NCBI GenBank assembly: GCA_964447405.1
Contig: CAYUSP010000002.1
Location: forward strand, 248,001 to 312,000
Length of the DNA: 64,000 bases
Direction: 5' to 3'
Origin: JALNZF01 sp964447405
GTDB taxonomy: Bacteria > Nitrospirota > UBA9217
Positions within the stretch are counted from its first letter, which is position 1; the number at the start of each line of letters is the position of its first letter. Both the position numbers and the translations under genes were made by a program. Below the pieces are notes generated by a model. It was given only the letters and a program-made list of their open reading frames with translations. It made no database searches and had not been told where the DNA came from. Positions 43,287-52,373 of the stretch are shown in pieces.

Positions 43287-43787
43287 ATGATGACTATGGT
43301 ATACATCGGGATTGGTTCTAATGTGGGTGACCGCAAGGCCAACTGCCTGAAGGCTGTCGAGCTCCTTGCCGAAGCCGGATGCGTGGTCAGCGTCTCTTCC
43401 CTGTATTACACGGAACCCGTCGGTTATCAGGAGCAGGAGGACTTCGTCAATGCCGTGGCCGCGATCGAGACCCCACACACACCTACCCGCCTCCTGGAGA
43501 TCTGCCACTTGATCGAGGACCGGCTTGGCAGGAGACGCACCGTGCGATGGGGGCCCCGAACCGCCGATCTCGACATCCTGCTCTTCGGGAACCAGATAGT
43601 CACTCTCCCTGACCTGGTCGTACCCCACCCGCTGATGGCAACGAGAAGATTCGTGCTTGCCCCCCTCGCGGAGATCGCGCCCGATGTGCTGCACCCGCTT
43701 CTACACAAAACGGCTGCGCAGCTGCTACAAGAGCGGCATGATTCACACAGCGTCATCAAGTTCAGGAATACCGCCCAAACCTCATGA
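43287..43787 (+). CDS. folK: 6-hydroxymethyl-7,8-dihydropterin pyrophosphokinase
   Basis: 166 residues. YIGIGSNVGDRKANC, YYTEPVGYQEQEDFVNAV and the HPPK signature RWGPRTADLDILLF are intact. It transfers pyrophosphate to the pterin in folate synthesis. It overlaps the following kinase gene by 4 bases. Confidence 0.97.
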   Translation: MMTMVYIGIGSNVGDRKANCLKAVELLAEAGCVVSVSSLYYTEPVGYQEQEDFVNAVAAIETPHTPTRLLEICHLIEDRLGRRRTVRWGPRTADLDILLFGNQIVTLPDLVVPHPLMATRRFVLAPLAEIAPDVLHPLLHKTAAQLLQERHDSHSVIKFRNTAQTS

Positions 43788-44446
43788 CCAACAAGCCGGA
43801 AATCCGCAATGCTCGCTACATCGTAACTGACGGTCCCATTGGCGTCGGCAAAACAAGCCTGACGACGTTGCTGGCCGAAGAGCTTGGCGCCCGGTTGATC
43901 CTGGAGCAGGCCGAGGATAATCCGTTCCTCAGCGATTTTTATCGGGACCCCGCCAGATACCGCTTCCAGACACAGATGTTCTTCCTCCTGAGCAGGTTCA
44001 GCCAGCAGCAGGACATGGCCCAGCCCGACCTTTTTACCAAGATCACGATCAGCGACTATCTTTTTGACAAGGACCGTATCTTCGCCTATTTGAATCTGGA
44101 TGACCATGAACTCGCATTGTACGAGCAATTTTACCGGATTCTCGAGCCCAAGATTGTGAAGCCGGACCTGGTTATTTTTCTTCAGGCTGACACGGACACG
44201 CTGCTGCGGCGCATCAAACTGCGCAACAGGTCATTTGAGCAGGAGATCAACCTCGACTACATTACCGCGGTAAACGAAGCATACAACCAGTTCTTCTTCC
44301 GCTACAGCGACACTCCGCTCCTGGTGATCAATACCACTGATATCGATTTTGTCCATCGCCGCGAAGACCTGGACGACCTGCTGAAGCAGATCCTGGGCAT
44401 GAGGCAGGGCACGCAATACTATGTACCGCGGTCGAAAAGCCGGTAA
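43784..44446 (+). CDS. Deoxynucleoside kinase family protein
   Basis: 220 residues. P-loop TDGPIGVGKTSLT, the DNPFLSDFY and RFQTQMFFLLSRF substrate-side blocks, the D/E-R-S-like ISDYLFDKDR and the lid-like LRRIKLRNRSFEQEI. It phosphorylates deoxyadenosine/deoxyguanosine or a related nucleoside. A folK-kinase pair is common in Gram-negative anaerobes. Confidence 0.9.
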   Translation: MTNKPEIRNARYIVTDGPIGVGKTSLTTLLAEELGARLILEQAEDNPFLSDFYRDPARYRFQTQMFFLLSRFSQQQDMAQPDLFTKITISDYLFDKDRIFAYLNLDDHELALYEQFYRILEPKIVKPDLVIFLQADTDTLLRRIKLRNRSFEQEINLDYITAVNEAYNQFFFRYSDTPLLVINTTDIDFVHRREDLDDLLKQILGMRQGTQYYVPRSKSR

Positions 44447-44477
44447 CCTGCTGACTCGGCAGGGTGGGGGGGGCTCC

Positions 44478-45128
44478 CTACAGGCTGTCCGATTTTATTG
44501 AAATCTTCCGGTGGCACATCAGACAAAGACTGTCCGGACTCTTGGTCTCATTCGCAAACAATTTCAGCTTCGAGGAAGAATGCGGGTTGTGGCAGCTGAT
44601 GCAGGACAACTCCCTGCTTGAATTAGTCGGATCGACCTTGCCCCATACGGGATGATCATCACCGAGCGCGTACCCCGCCATGACATGCTTGCCCGATGCC
44701 TGTTTGTCGTGGCAGGTGACACACAGCTTGCCGACTGGCTGCAGCAGGAGCGATGCAGCGTCCACGGAAACATGCGGATTGTGGCAGATGGAACACCCCA
44801 TGCCAATAGCCCCGTGCACGACTTTCTTGGTGAACACAGCCTTGTCGTGGCATCCATAGCAAAGGCCTGGCTGTTCCATCGACAGTCCTTTGGCGAGTTT
44901 GTTCTTGATTCGATGGGGGATAAGAGCGGCATCGACGGCAGTATGGCATCCGTCACACCCCATGGACACGGCCGGGTGGACGCTTTTCCCTTTTGCGAGA
45001 TCGCCGTGACACTCCAGGCAGTCGATCACTTTTTCCTTCTGTTTTGCAGGTGCAGGTGATTTTGCCATTGCCGCGGCAGGGAATAATAATGCGATCCCCA
45101 GCACTGCTGAAAGAAAGCTGATGGTCAT
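44478..45128 (-). CDS. Periplasmic heptaheme c-type cytochrome (cytochrome c3/c7-like)
   Basis: 216 residues with a signal peptide (LSAVLGIALLFPAAAMA). Seven CxxCH heme sites: CLECH, CDGCH, CYGCH, CSICH, CVTCH, CISCH and CLMCH, with many extra His that can be distal ligands. The doubled-CxxCH spacing (for example CHNPH) is like that of predicted DmsE/NapC-type decaheme relatives. It is probably a periplasmic electron shuttle. Divergent from the porin-cytochrome cluster, with 233 bases between. Confidence 0.9.
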   Translation of the reverse strand: MTISFLSAVLGIALLFPAAAMAKSPAPAKQKEKVIDCLECHGDLAKGKSVHPAVSMGCDGCHTAVDAALIPHRIKNKLAKGLSMEQPGLCYGCHDKAVFTKKVVHGAIGMGCSICHNPHVSVDAASLLLQPVGKLCVTCHDKQASGKHVMAGYALGDDHPVWGKVDPTNSSRELSCISCHNPHSSSKLKLFANETKSPDSLCLMCHRKISIKSDSL

Positions 45129-45300
45129 GTAAGCATTTCCCCTTCAACCGGCCTCGTCTGATGGGATCCGAAAGCGCGTACACAAAATAACACCATGCCA
45201 ATCCAAATGCAAGAGACATCTCCCTCCGTTGCTTCGAATCGACTTTTCACCTGAATTAATCTGTTCCTGCACGGGGAAAATGGTCGCTTTTCGAATCGTC

Positions 45301-45329
45301 TTGACATTGCGTCTCCTGGCTATTATGAT
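45301..45329 (+). promoter_or_regulatory. Sigma-70-like promoter for the porin-cytochrome operon
   Basis: TTGACA (45301-45306), 17-base spacer, TATGAT (45324-45329), 32 bases before the porin ATG. Confidence 0.65.
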
Positions 45330-45361
45330 TCGGGACGGTTTGTATCTTCAACAAGAGGGCC

Positions 45362-46783
45362 ATGAACTTCATTCGCGCGATAAACGCACTCCTTCAATCC
45401 GGCTTTTCTTTGTTCCCTCCCTATCTTTTGCGTGGGCTTATATCCTTGCTTCTGCTTCATTCCAGTGTGGAGGCTGCGGGAAGCAGCGTGCAAAAAATAC
45501 CGGATGCAGACGATCCCCTTCAATTCCAGGGTTATATCTCCGGCAGATACATTTCGCGGTCATCACACATTGCCGATGAAACAGTTCGCGACGAGGACGC
45601 GTTCTCCGAACTTCGTTTGGATATGTCCAGGCCAAAGACAAACAGCTATGAATTGCACCTGTTCGGAACACTGCGCTACGATATCCTGGGCGATCGAAAT
45701 GGAAAATCCTTTTATCCGTATGAGGATATCGGCAATACATCGCGCCATCGGACCATGGGCCAGTTGTATGAAGCCCATCTGGCCCTTAACAAGCCTTTCG
45801 CAGGAGCAACACAGATTCGCATCGGCAGGCAGGATGGCCTGCGCGATGAACCCGTTTTTTTCGACGGCATAGCCGCCGACTTCGCGGTGGCGCAAAAACT
45901 CGCGATGACCGTCTACGGAGGCGCATCAGTTCATTTTTTCGAGCTGGACAATCGTTGGGGTGACGACCGGCTGGCTGGCATCGGCATGGACCTTTTCCCG
46001 CTTTCCGGCGTTGGCATCAATCTGGATTACCTGTATGTTGACGACAAACTCACCCCATCGGGCATGGTGACACGGCATGACCACCTTGCTTCCTTCAGGA
46101 TGAACCAGAGATTCTCGCCCAATCTGAGAACGACGGTCAAGGCCAGGTCTGTCAACGATGATCCACGGGATATCATGCTGAGAGCTGCTGCAACGGCGCC
46201 GGACGCAGGGCTGGAGATCATCGGTTCTTATTTCAGGCAATTCCGGTTGCAGAATGAGCTGTCCAATGAGTTCTCCCCCTATTATGACATTCTCGGCCAG
46301 TCCTCCCCATATCAGAGCTATGACGTAAAAACACGCGTGGTCCTCGGACGGCGATTCGCCATTGATCTCGGTTATTTTCAGCGTTCGCTCCTGCAGAGAG
46401 CTGAAGAAAATGCATTCAATCGGTCCTTCAGACGCACCTATGCTGTTCTCGACATTACCGGTTTGCTGCTCAAAGGTTTATCACTTTCAATCATTGCCGA
46501 GCATTGGAGGTCGGGACCGCAGGACTTCAGTTCATCAGGATATGATCTCGGCTATGCGTTCAAGCAGGGTGGACGAAGCCCGAGTATTCACGCAGGGTCC
46601 TATTACAGCCTCTACAAGTATGACTATTACCTTTTATATGGCGAGCGCACAAGCGTCCGAACAGACTACGTGAAGCTCGAACTTCCGTTCGCCCGGCGTT
46701 TTGCATTGAGCGGCAGCTTTGAGACAGAGCGAAGCCTTGAGGCATACAAAACAGCTAAAATGGGGATGCGCTATGAGTTTTAA
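45362..46783 (+). CDS. Outer-membrane beta-barrel (porin-like) protein of a cytochrome conduit
   Basis: 473 residues. Hydrophobic N-terminal export signal (LLRGLISLLLLHSSVEAAG), then a long series of alternating amphipathic strands with aromatic girdles (YELHLFGTLRYDILG, RFAIDLGYFQRSL, RFALSGSFETERSLEAYKTAKMGMRYEF). The C-terminal residue is Phe, as is usual for BAM-inserted barrels. There are no heme sites. Two multiheme cytochrome genes follow directly, the first overlapping by 11 bases. The set resembles MtrB/OmbB barrels that sheath electron-carrying cytochromes. Confidence 0.8.
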   Translation: MNFIRAINALLQSGFSLFPPYLLRGLISLLLLHSSVEAAGSSVQKIPDADDPLQFQGYISGRYISRSSHIADETVRDEDAFSELRLDMSRPKTNSYELHLFGTLRYDILGDRNGKSFYPYEDIGNTSRHRTMGQLYEAHLALNKPFAGATQIRIGRQDGLRDEPVFFDGIAADFAVAQKLAMTVYGGASVHFFELDNRWGDDRLAGIGMDLFPLSGVGINLDYLYVDDKLTPSGMVTRHDHLASFRMNQRFSPNLRTTVKARSVNDDPRDIMLRAAATAPDAGLEIIGSYFRQFRLQNELSNEFSPYYDILGQSSPYQSYDVKTRVVLGRRFAIDLGYFQRSLLQRAEENAFNRSFRRTYAVLDITGLLLKGLSLSIIAEHWRSGPQDFSSSGYDLGYAFKQGGRSPSIHAGSYYSLYKYDYYLLYGERTSVRTDYVKLELPFARRFALSGSFETERSLEAYKTAKMGMRYEF

Positions 46784-47378
46784 ACCGGGGATCAGTAAGG
46801 TACGCACCGTCGCAATACTGCTCGCTATCGCGTGTCTCTTGATGGGGGAAAGGGTGGCCAACAGCCCCGTCTGGGCCGCAGCGCCTGAAAAAGGCCCCCC
46901 CTCCTCGGAATTGGCCAAGATCCCCTTTCCCAAACCCCGTTCGCATTCCGCAAATTGGGCGGAGTACCACGGACGGGAAGTCGAACCGGTCTTGAACGGA
47001 GCCACGGAATCAAGCACCACCTGTGCAACCTGCCACGAGAGGACCGACTGCATTGCCTGTCATGCCGCGCGAGCTCCCCGCGACCACAATGGTGCCTGGC
47101 GCAACCTGAGCCACGGATTCATGGCTGAAGGGAATCCAGACCGCTGCAAGATCTGCCACAAACAGGACTTCTGCGTGCGCTGCCATAATGAGACCAAGCC
47201 ACGAAGCCATACGGGCGGCTGGACAGGCGGCTTGAGGCCGCGGCACTGCACCTGGTGCCATTTCGGTTCAGGCATTTCGCCGGCTGACACCTGTGTGGTA
47301 TGTCATCGCAGGGCGCCGCATACGTCGGCACCGCATACAGTGAATGGCCAAATGAATTGTACGCTCTGCCACCGGTAG
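46773..47378 (+). CDS. Periplasmic heptaheme cytochrome of the porin cluster
   Basis: 201 residues from ATG at 46773. Signal-anchor-like N-terminus (VRTVAILLAIACLLMG ... SPVWA), then seven CxxCH sites: CATCH, CIACH, CKICH, CVRCH, CTWCH, CVVCH and CTLCH. In size and heme density it is similar to the periplasmic OmaB-type partner of Geobacter conduits. It is translationally coupled to the porin gene. Confidence 0.88.
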   Translation: MSFKPGISKVRTVAILLAIACLLMGERVANSPVWAAAPEKGPPSSELAKIPFPKPRSHSANWAEYHGREVEPVLNGATESSTTCATCHERTDCIACHAARAPRDHNGAWRNLSHGFMAEGNPDRCKICHKQDFCVRCHNETKPRSHTGGWTGGLRPRHCTWCHFGSGISPADTCVVCHRRAPHTSAPHTVNGQMNCTLCHR

Positions 47379-47394
47379 GATGGGTAATATATTC

Positions 47395-49290
47395 ATGAAC
47401 AAGCTACGATATTTCTTAATAACATCTCTGACACTGTTTGCCGCTGCATGCGGGTCCAGCCCGGGTCTCGACGCGATCTCCTCGCACGAGTCCTTCAACG
47501 GCCTGGCAACAGGGTGCACTACACCCTGCCATGCTGCTCAGAGCACTATCTCCCCGGATCCCATCAGGACAAACGGATCCGGCACAGCCGGTAAGCATGG
47601 CGTTCATGTAAGCAGCCGCAGCATCACCTGCACGATATGCCACTATGACCAGATCAACCAGCCTGCTCACATGAACGGGACATTGGACACAGGAAAGCCA
47701 GCCCTTCCTGTCGTGAATATTAATGTCGCGGGAATTATTGGTACATGGACAAACACCATTGGACCCGGTACCGGGAACTGCTCGTCCGTCGCCTGCCATG
47801 GGCCAGCTGTGCTTGACTGGTACGGAATCGGAGGCTTGCCGGACTGCATTGTCTGCCACACCGGTACCCTCGATCCAATCGCCACGAATGGCGCAGGTCT
47901 GTCGGGAAAACATTCACTTCATGTCGGAAGCAGCAACATCCCCTGCATCAAGTGCCATGCAGCATATCCTGATGCGCCTGGCCACATGAACGCTGCTTTC
48001 GATACAGGCAATGCGTCCTTATCCCTTGTCAGTTTCGATGCTGCGAACCCGTCTGGCACGTGGACCAATGACACCGGTCCTCAGACCGGCAGCTGCGCTT
48101 CGCTCGCCTGCCACAACAACCAGACCGTGGATTGGTACACAACTGCTTCCTGGACCATGCCTCCGGCATGCTCTACCTGCCATGGATCAATTGTTGGTAC
48201 AAGAAGGCAGGTCCTCGGAGCAGCCGGCGATTTCAACAAGGAATCGCATCATGTTATCAGTTACGCTTCAAGAACCAGTGAGATCATCGTTGATAACGAT
48301 TGCAGGGTTTGCCACAACATGGCGAATCACACGAGCGGAACCGTTCGTCTGGCACATAAGGATAATGCGCTGGTAGTCATATACCAACCCGCGAATCCCG
48401 CCAGCCTTGAATCGTTCTGTCTGAGCTGCCACGATAGCAACGGTGCCAACGGCAATATGAGCCCATTTACTGGCGGCAACACACTGGGTGCTGGACGAAA
48501 TGTTGCAGGAAACAAGATCGCCGGATACTGGAACAGTGCCTTTACAACACACAAGAGCAGAGGACTAACCTGCGCGGGCACCGGTTCTCCCAATACCGGA
48601 TGTCACGGCAATAACCGATCCATCAATATGCATGGTTCATCGTCCCGGGGGCTTCTGTCTCAGAACATGACGAATCCGATCAACCCGACAGCCGCATACA
48701 ATTACAACGATTATCGGTTGTGCTTCGACTGCCATGCGAGTTATCCGGCCGTGACAAAAGAGGTTGTACTTGGTTTGCGCATTGGCAGAAACTATGATGT
48801 CATTCTTTCATTGCCACCGTATCCGGCCTTTAATCTGCCGGCTACGCCCTATTACACAGCCGGCATTCAATCACAGTTCAGGGACCAGTTCACCGGCAGC
48901 GGAAAACCCTATGATGATATTAATGCATTGATTCCGTATACCTTCATGCCCTTGCATAATTTACATCTGCTGGGATCCTACCAGGAAAGCCCGCTGATCG
49001 ATCCTTCTCCGAACTGGTTCACCTGGAATTACCGCGGGGATGCGGCACGGGCCGGCCGGATTACCTGTATTGCCTGCCACAATGTACATGGAACAAACTC
49101 CCCGGTCAGAAGCACGTTTGATCAGCTGCAGCTGACACGCCAGACAGGTGTAGGTGCGGATCGTTCTGTTTCCTTGCCGAGCAGCGCTGCAACGCAAAGC
49201 GTCATTCAGTCTTACCCCATGAACTGTTCCAAGGACTGCCACGGCATTGCAGGGTCAACATCCTACTGGTACTCTCCTGCAAACGAATAG
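47395..49290 (+). CDS. Outer-membrane polyheme lipoprotein cytochrome, CxxxxCH/CxxCH type
   Basis: 631 residues from ATG at 47395 (an earlier in-frame ATG at 47380 is possible). Lipobox LFAAACG gives an acylated Cys. Eight canonical CxxCH sites (CTICH, CIVCH, CIKCH, CSTCH, CRVCH, CLSCH, CFDCH, CIACH) plus non-canonical candidates: CTTPCH and CSKDCH (CX3CH), CSSVACH and CASLACH (CX4CH) and one CX9CH. The CX4CH plus CX2CH pairing is the hallmark of the GSu_C4xC__C2xCH repeat first named in Geobacter. Two repeats of about 110 residues are visible in the N-terminal half. Likely the exposed terminal element of the conduit. Confidence 0.85.
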   Translation: MNKLRYFLITSLTLFAAACGSSPGLDAISSHESFNGLATGCTTPCHAAQSTISPDPIRTNGSGTAGKHGVHVSSRSITCTICHYDQINQPAHMNGTLDTGKPALPVVNINVAGIIGTWTNTIGPGTGNCSSVACHGPAVLDWYGIGGLPDCIVCHTGTLDPIATNGAGLSGKHSLHVGSSNIPCIKCHAAYPDAPGHMNAAFDTGNASLSLVSFDAANPSGTWTNDTGPQTGSCASLACHNNQTVDWYTTASWTMPPACSTCHGSIVGTRRQVLGAAGDFNKESHHVISYASRTSEIIVDNDCRVCHNMANHTSGTVRLAHKDNALVVIYQPANPASLESFCLSCHDSNGANGNMSPFTGGNTLGAGRNVAGNKIAGYWNSAFTTHKSRGLTCAGTGSPNTGCHGNNRSINMHGSSSRGLLSQNMTNPINPTAAYNYNDYRLCFDCHASYPAVTKEVVLGLRIGRNYDVILSLPPYPAFNLPATPYYTAGIQSQFRDQFTGSGKPYDDINALIPYTFMPLHNLHLLGSYQESPLIDPSPNWFTWNYRGDAARAGRITCIACHNVHGTNSPVRSTFDQLQLTRQTGVGADRSVSLPSSAATQSVIQSYPMNCSKDCHGIAGSTSYWYSPANE

Positions 49291-49344
49291 CTCCGGCTTT
49301 TTGATTGCGGATTCCCCCGGGATTGTGTAAGATTATGCCCAGTC

Positions 49345-50280
49345 ATGGCCCTCTTTATTCTGAAACGGCTGCTGCTGTTCATCCCCACCCTCCTCGGCAT
49401 CACGCTTATCACGTTTATCCTGATGCAGTCCATGCCCGGCGATCCTGTCGTGGCCATGGTCGGCGAACGCGCAACGCCGGAGACTATGGCACGGATCCGT
49501 TCGGAGCTTGAACTCGACAAGCCTTATCCCATCCAGTACTTTGCCTATGTAAAGCGCCTGCTTACCGGCCAGTTGGGACAGTCGTTTCACACCAACCGCA
49601 GGATCGCCGACGACTTGCTTCAGAAATTTCCGAACACGGTCAAACTTGCCCTTGCCGCGATGCTTTTTGCTTCTCTTGGCGGTATTGTCCTGGGTGTGTT
49701 TGCTGCAGCGCGCCGCGGCACAACCTGGGACCGTGTAATTACGCTTTTTTCCGTAGCTGGCATTTCCATTCCTGTCTTCTGGCTCGGGCTCGCGCTTATG
49801 CTCGTGTTTGCCTTTTATCTGCGGTGGCTGCCGCCGTCAGGCATGGGCCAGGGAAGCATCGTCAATATCATTCTGCCGGCCGCCGCACTCGGGACATTCT
49901 CTCTTTCGTATATCGTTCGGGTAACGCGATCATCCATGCTAGAGACCCTTTCGCAACCCTATGTTGCCGCTGCCCGAGCCAAGGGACTTTCCGAGACCAC
50001 GGTGATATTCAAACACGCGCTTAAGAACGCGCTCATCCCTGTAGTCACTCTGATCGGACTGGATCTCGGTTCGTATTTGAACGGCGCCGTGCTGACCGAG
50101 ACGATCTTCGGATGGGACGGTCTGGGACGGTACGCCCTCGATGGGATCGTCAAACGCGACTATCCGGTCATCATGGGAGTGGTGCTCTTCGGAGCAATGG
50201 TCTTCGTCCTCATGAACCTGCTGGTGGACATCTCGTACCATTTTCTCGATCCTCGCGTGCGTGATAGGCACAGCGAATAG
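49345..50280 (+). CDS. Oligopeptide/dipeptide ABC transporter permease, DppB type
   Basis: 311 residues with about six membrane helices. It starts MALFILKRLLLFIPTLLGITLITF, then has PGDPVVAMVGERATPE and the EAA-like cytoplasmic loop VAAARAKGLSETTVIFKHALKNAL that contacts the ATPase. No substrate-binding protein or ATPase gene is adjacent, so its partners lie elsewhere. It could serve peptides, nickel or other solutes. Confidence 0.92.
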   Translation: MALFILKRLLLFIPTLLGITLITFILMQSMPGDPVVAMVGERATPETMARIRSELELDKPYPIQYFAYVKRLLTGQLGQSFHTNRRIADDLLQKFPNTVKLALAAMLFASLGGIVLGVFAAARRGTTWDRVITLFSVAGISIPVFWLGLALMLVFAFYLRWLPPSGMGQGSIVNIILPAAALGTFSLSYIVRVTRSSMLETLSQPYVAAARAKGLSETTVIFKHALKNALIPVVTLIGLDLGSYLNGAVLTETIFGWDGLGRYALDGIVKRDYPVIMGVVLFGAMVFVLMNLLVDISYHFLDPRVRDRHSE

Positions 50281-50335
50281 AAAAACTAGGATGCTGTTAC
50301 TTATTTCCGTTAGACCGAAGGTCTCGAGAATAATC

Positions 50336-51166
50336 ATGCCTCTTACCGTAAAAGATTTCCTCGGCAATATCCCCGCACTCATCGCAGCGACGATGCTGCT
50401 TCTGCTTGTTCTTATTGCGGCCTTCGGACCGTTGGTTCTGCCGTTTGAACCAAATGCAATCAATCTTGAAAGCCTGAAGCAGCCTCCAGGGGGGGCGCAT
50501 CTGCTGGGCACGGACAGCAAAGGGCGGGATATCCTGTCACGTCTCGTGCATGGCGCTCGCATCTCCCTTGCCGTGGGTATACTGGCTTCCCTTATCTCGC
50601 TCGGCATCGGCATCATGGCCGGGCTGCTTGCGGGATACTTCGGTGGAAAGATCGATGCCATCCTGTCACAAGTCTTCGATATCTTTCTTTCCTTCCCCAG
50701 CCTTCTGCTTGCCATCGGCATAAGTGCAGTCATGCCTGAAGGCCTTCTTTCCGCCATGCTCGCCATAACATTGGTCAGCTGGGCCGGCTTCGCTCGCCTT
50801 GTTCGCGGCCTCACCCTGACCCTCAAAGAGCAGGCCTACGTCGAGGCTTCGCGCTCGCTCGGAGCCTCTTCAGCAAGAATCGTGTTCAGACATATTCTGC
50901 CGAATGCACTTCCACTGGTCCTGGTAGCGGGCAGCCTGCGTGTTGGCGGATTCATACTTCTTGAAGCCTCACTCTCATTCCTCGGACTTGGCGCGCAGCC
51001 TCCGACAGCAACCTGGGGGTCCATGATCAGCCTGAACCGAGCGTATATCAATTCAGCTCCCTGGATGGTAATCTTCCCCGGACTTGCAATAAGTATTACC
51101 GTGATCAGCTTCAATATCCTTGGAGATTTTCTGCGGGACAAGCTCGATCCCCGCCTGCAGGTATAG
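50336..51166 (+). CDS. Oligopeptide/dipeptide ABC transporter permease, DppC type
   Basis: 276 residues from ATG at 50336 (longer in-frame starts exist at 50291 and 50261). HLLGTDSKGRDILSRLVHGARISLAVG and the EAA loop VEASRSLGASSARIVFRHILPNAL are typical. It pairs with the preceding permease to form the channel. Confidence 0.92.
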   Translation: MPLTVKDFLGNIPALIAATMLLLLVLIAAFGPLVLPFEPNAINLESLKQPPGGAHLLGTDSKGRDILSRLVHGARISLAVGILASLISLGIGIMAGLLAGYFGGKIDAILSQVFDIFLSFPSLLLAIGISAVMPEGLLSAMLAITLVSWAGFARLVRGLTLTLKEQAYVEASRSLGASSARIVFRHILPNALPLVLVAGSLRVGGFILLEASLSFLGLGAQPPTATWGSMISLNRAYINSAPWMVIFPGLAISITVISFNILGDFLRDKLDPRLQV

Positions 51167-51169
51167 CGC

Positions 51170-51967
51170 ATGGACGACACGGGCCCTATCCGACCCAAGA
51201 AGTCTCTTGGTCAGAATTTTCTCAGAGATCCTCATTACTTGGATAGAATCGCCGATGCCGCACAGACCGGCCCCGAAGACCAGGTGCTTGAGATCGGCCC
51301 CGGCCTCGGCCATCTTACCAGGGTACTGGCAGAACGGGTTCACAAGGTTATTGCAATCGAAGTGGATAACCGCCTCATCCCGCATCTGCACAAAGAATTC
51401 GATTCAATAAGAAACGTGGAGCTTGTCCACGCTGACGCTCTTGAGTACGATTATTCTTTGCTTCAGGGCAGGTGGAAGGTCGTAGCCAACCTGCCCTATT
51501 ATATTTCCACGCCGATCATCCAGAAACTCCTCAAGCACCGCTGCGCGTTCATTTCCCTCACCATCATGCTTCAGAAGGAAGTTGCCGAGCGAATCGCCTC
51601 CGGACCCGGGACCAAGGACTATGGTTATCTATCCGTTCTCGTTCAATATTATGCTGTGCCGCGTGTCGAATTCAAGGTCCCGCCGGGATGCTTTACGCCC
51701 CAGCCCGAGGTGGACTCTACGGTCATAACGCTGACAATACGCGACCAGCCCGCAGCCCTCGTCCGCGATGAGGCATTTTTCTTTCGAGTTATTAAAGCTG
51801 CATTTTCTCAACGAAGGAAAACCCTTCGTAACGCCCTGAAGCAGCTTGAGCTGCGCAATGAGAAAATGGGCACCCTGCTGAACTGCACGGGTATCGATCC
51901 TGGACGACGGGCGGAGACACTGAGTGTAGAGGATTTTGGCAGGCTTGCTGATTTTTTGCTCGACTGA
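51170..51967 (+). CDS. rsmA: 16S rRNA (adenine1518/1519-N6) dimethyltransferase RsmA/KsgA
   Basis: 265 residues. GQNFLRDPHYLDRIADAA, SAM motif EIGPGLGHLT, catalytic NLPYYISTPI, and the C-terminal RRKTLRNALKQL. It dimethylates two adjacent adenines near the 16S rRNA 3' end. It follows the permease gene after 3 bases. Confidence 0.97.
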   Translation: MDDTGPIRPKKSLGQNFLRDPHYLDRIADAAQTGPEDQVLEIGPGLGHLTRVLAERVHKVIAIEVDNRLIPHLHKEFDSIRNVELVHADALEYDYSLLQGRWKVVANLPYYISTPIIQKLLKHRCAFISLTIMLQKEVAERIASGPGTKDYGYLSVLVQYYAVPRVEFKVPPGCFTPQPEVDSTVITLTIRDQPAALVRDEAFFFRVIKAAFSQRRKTLRNALKQLELRNEKMGTLLNCTGIDPGRRAETLSVEDFGRLADFLLD

Positions 51968-52143
51968 TACAACGTATGAATACATGAGCGGTTTAACACC
52001 ACGTTCAATACCAGCAATCCTGTTTATGCTCAGGACAGGCTGGGCGTTTTGTCCCTCCCCTTATAACCGGGAACCACAGCCAGCTGTCATTCTAACTCGC
52101 AATATCCTGATATTTCACACCATTCCAGAAAAACAGAAAAAAC

Positions 52144-52172
52144 TTGACAAAACAACTAATACATGGTATATA
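52144..52172 (+). promoter_or_regulatory. Strong sigma-70-like promoter not adjacent to a gene
   Basis: TTGACA (52144-52149), 17-base spacer, TATATA (52167-52172). The predicted start is near 52179, 233 bases before the gmhA-like gene. Confidence 0.7.
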
Positions 52173-52178
52173 GTAACC

Positions 52179-52290
52179 ATTAAGCCTTTCAGTCCCTGAC
52201 CATTTGCCGGTCTCGCTACAGCATCCGGACAATGGCCAAGGATTCCCCCTCCGCCAGCCCCGGTGCATCGCTCTTGTACCGGGGCCCTGC
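52179..52290 (+). ncRNA. Candidate structured small RNA or leader of unknown class
   Basis: Downstream of the promoter at 52144. Hairpin 1: CCATT-TG-CCGG (52200-52210) pairs with CCGG-AC-AATGG (52225-52235). Hairpin 2: GCCCCGGTGC (52257-52266) pairs with GTACCGGGGC (52276-52285, one mismatch). It does not match tRNA, 4.5S, GEMM or TPP patterns as I know them. No T-tract follows on this strand, so the 3' end is not defined. Confidence 0.4.
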
Positions 52291-52345
52291 TATTCGATAA
52301 GCAAAAAAAAAGCCTGATACTGCGAAATAAAGCGCCCTTTTCACC

Positions 52346-52373
52346 TTGACATTTGTTAGGCAAACCCTATAAT
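52346..52373 (+). promoter_or_regulatory. Consensus sigma-70 promoter for the gmhA-like gene
   Basis: TTGACA (52346-52351), 16-base spacer, TATAAT (52368-52373). Both hexamers are perfect, and the site lies 38 bases before ATG. Confidence 0.8.

Noticed and set aside
52179..52290. Structured segment considered as 6S RNA, 4.5S RNA or a c-di-GMP riboswitch
   Set aside because: Lacks the complementary ends and central bubble of 6S, the conserved 4.5S loop, and the GEMM core; left as an unknown candidate.
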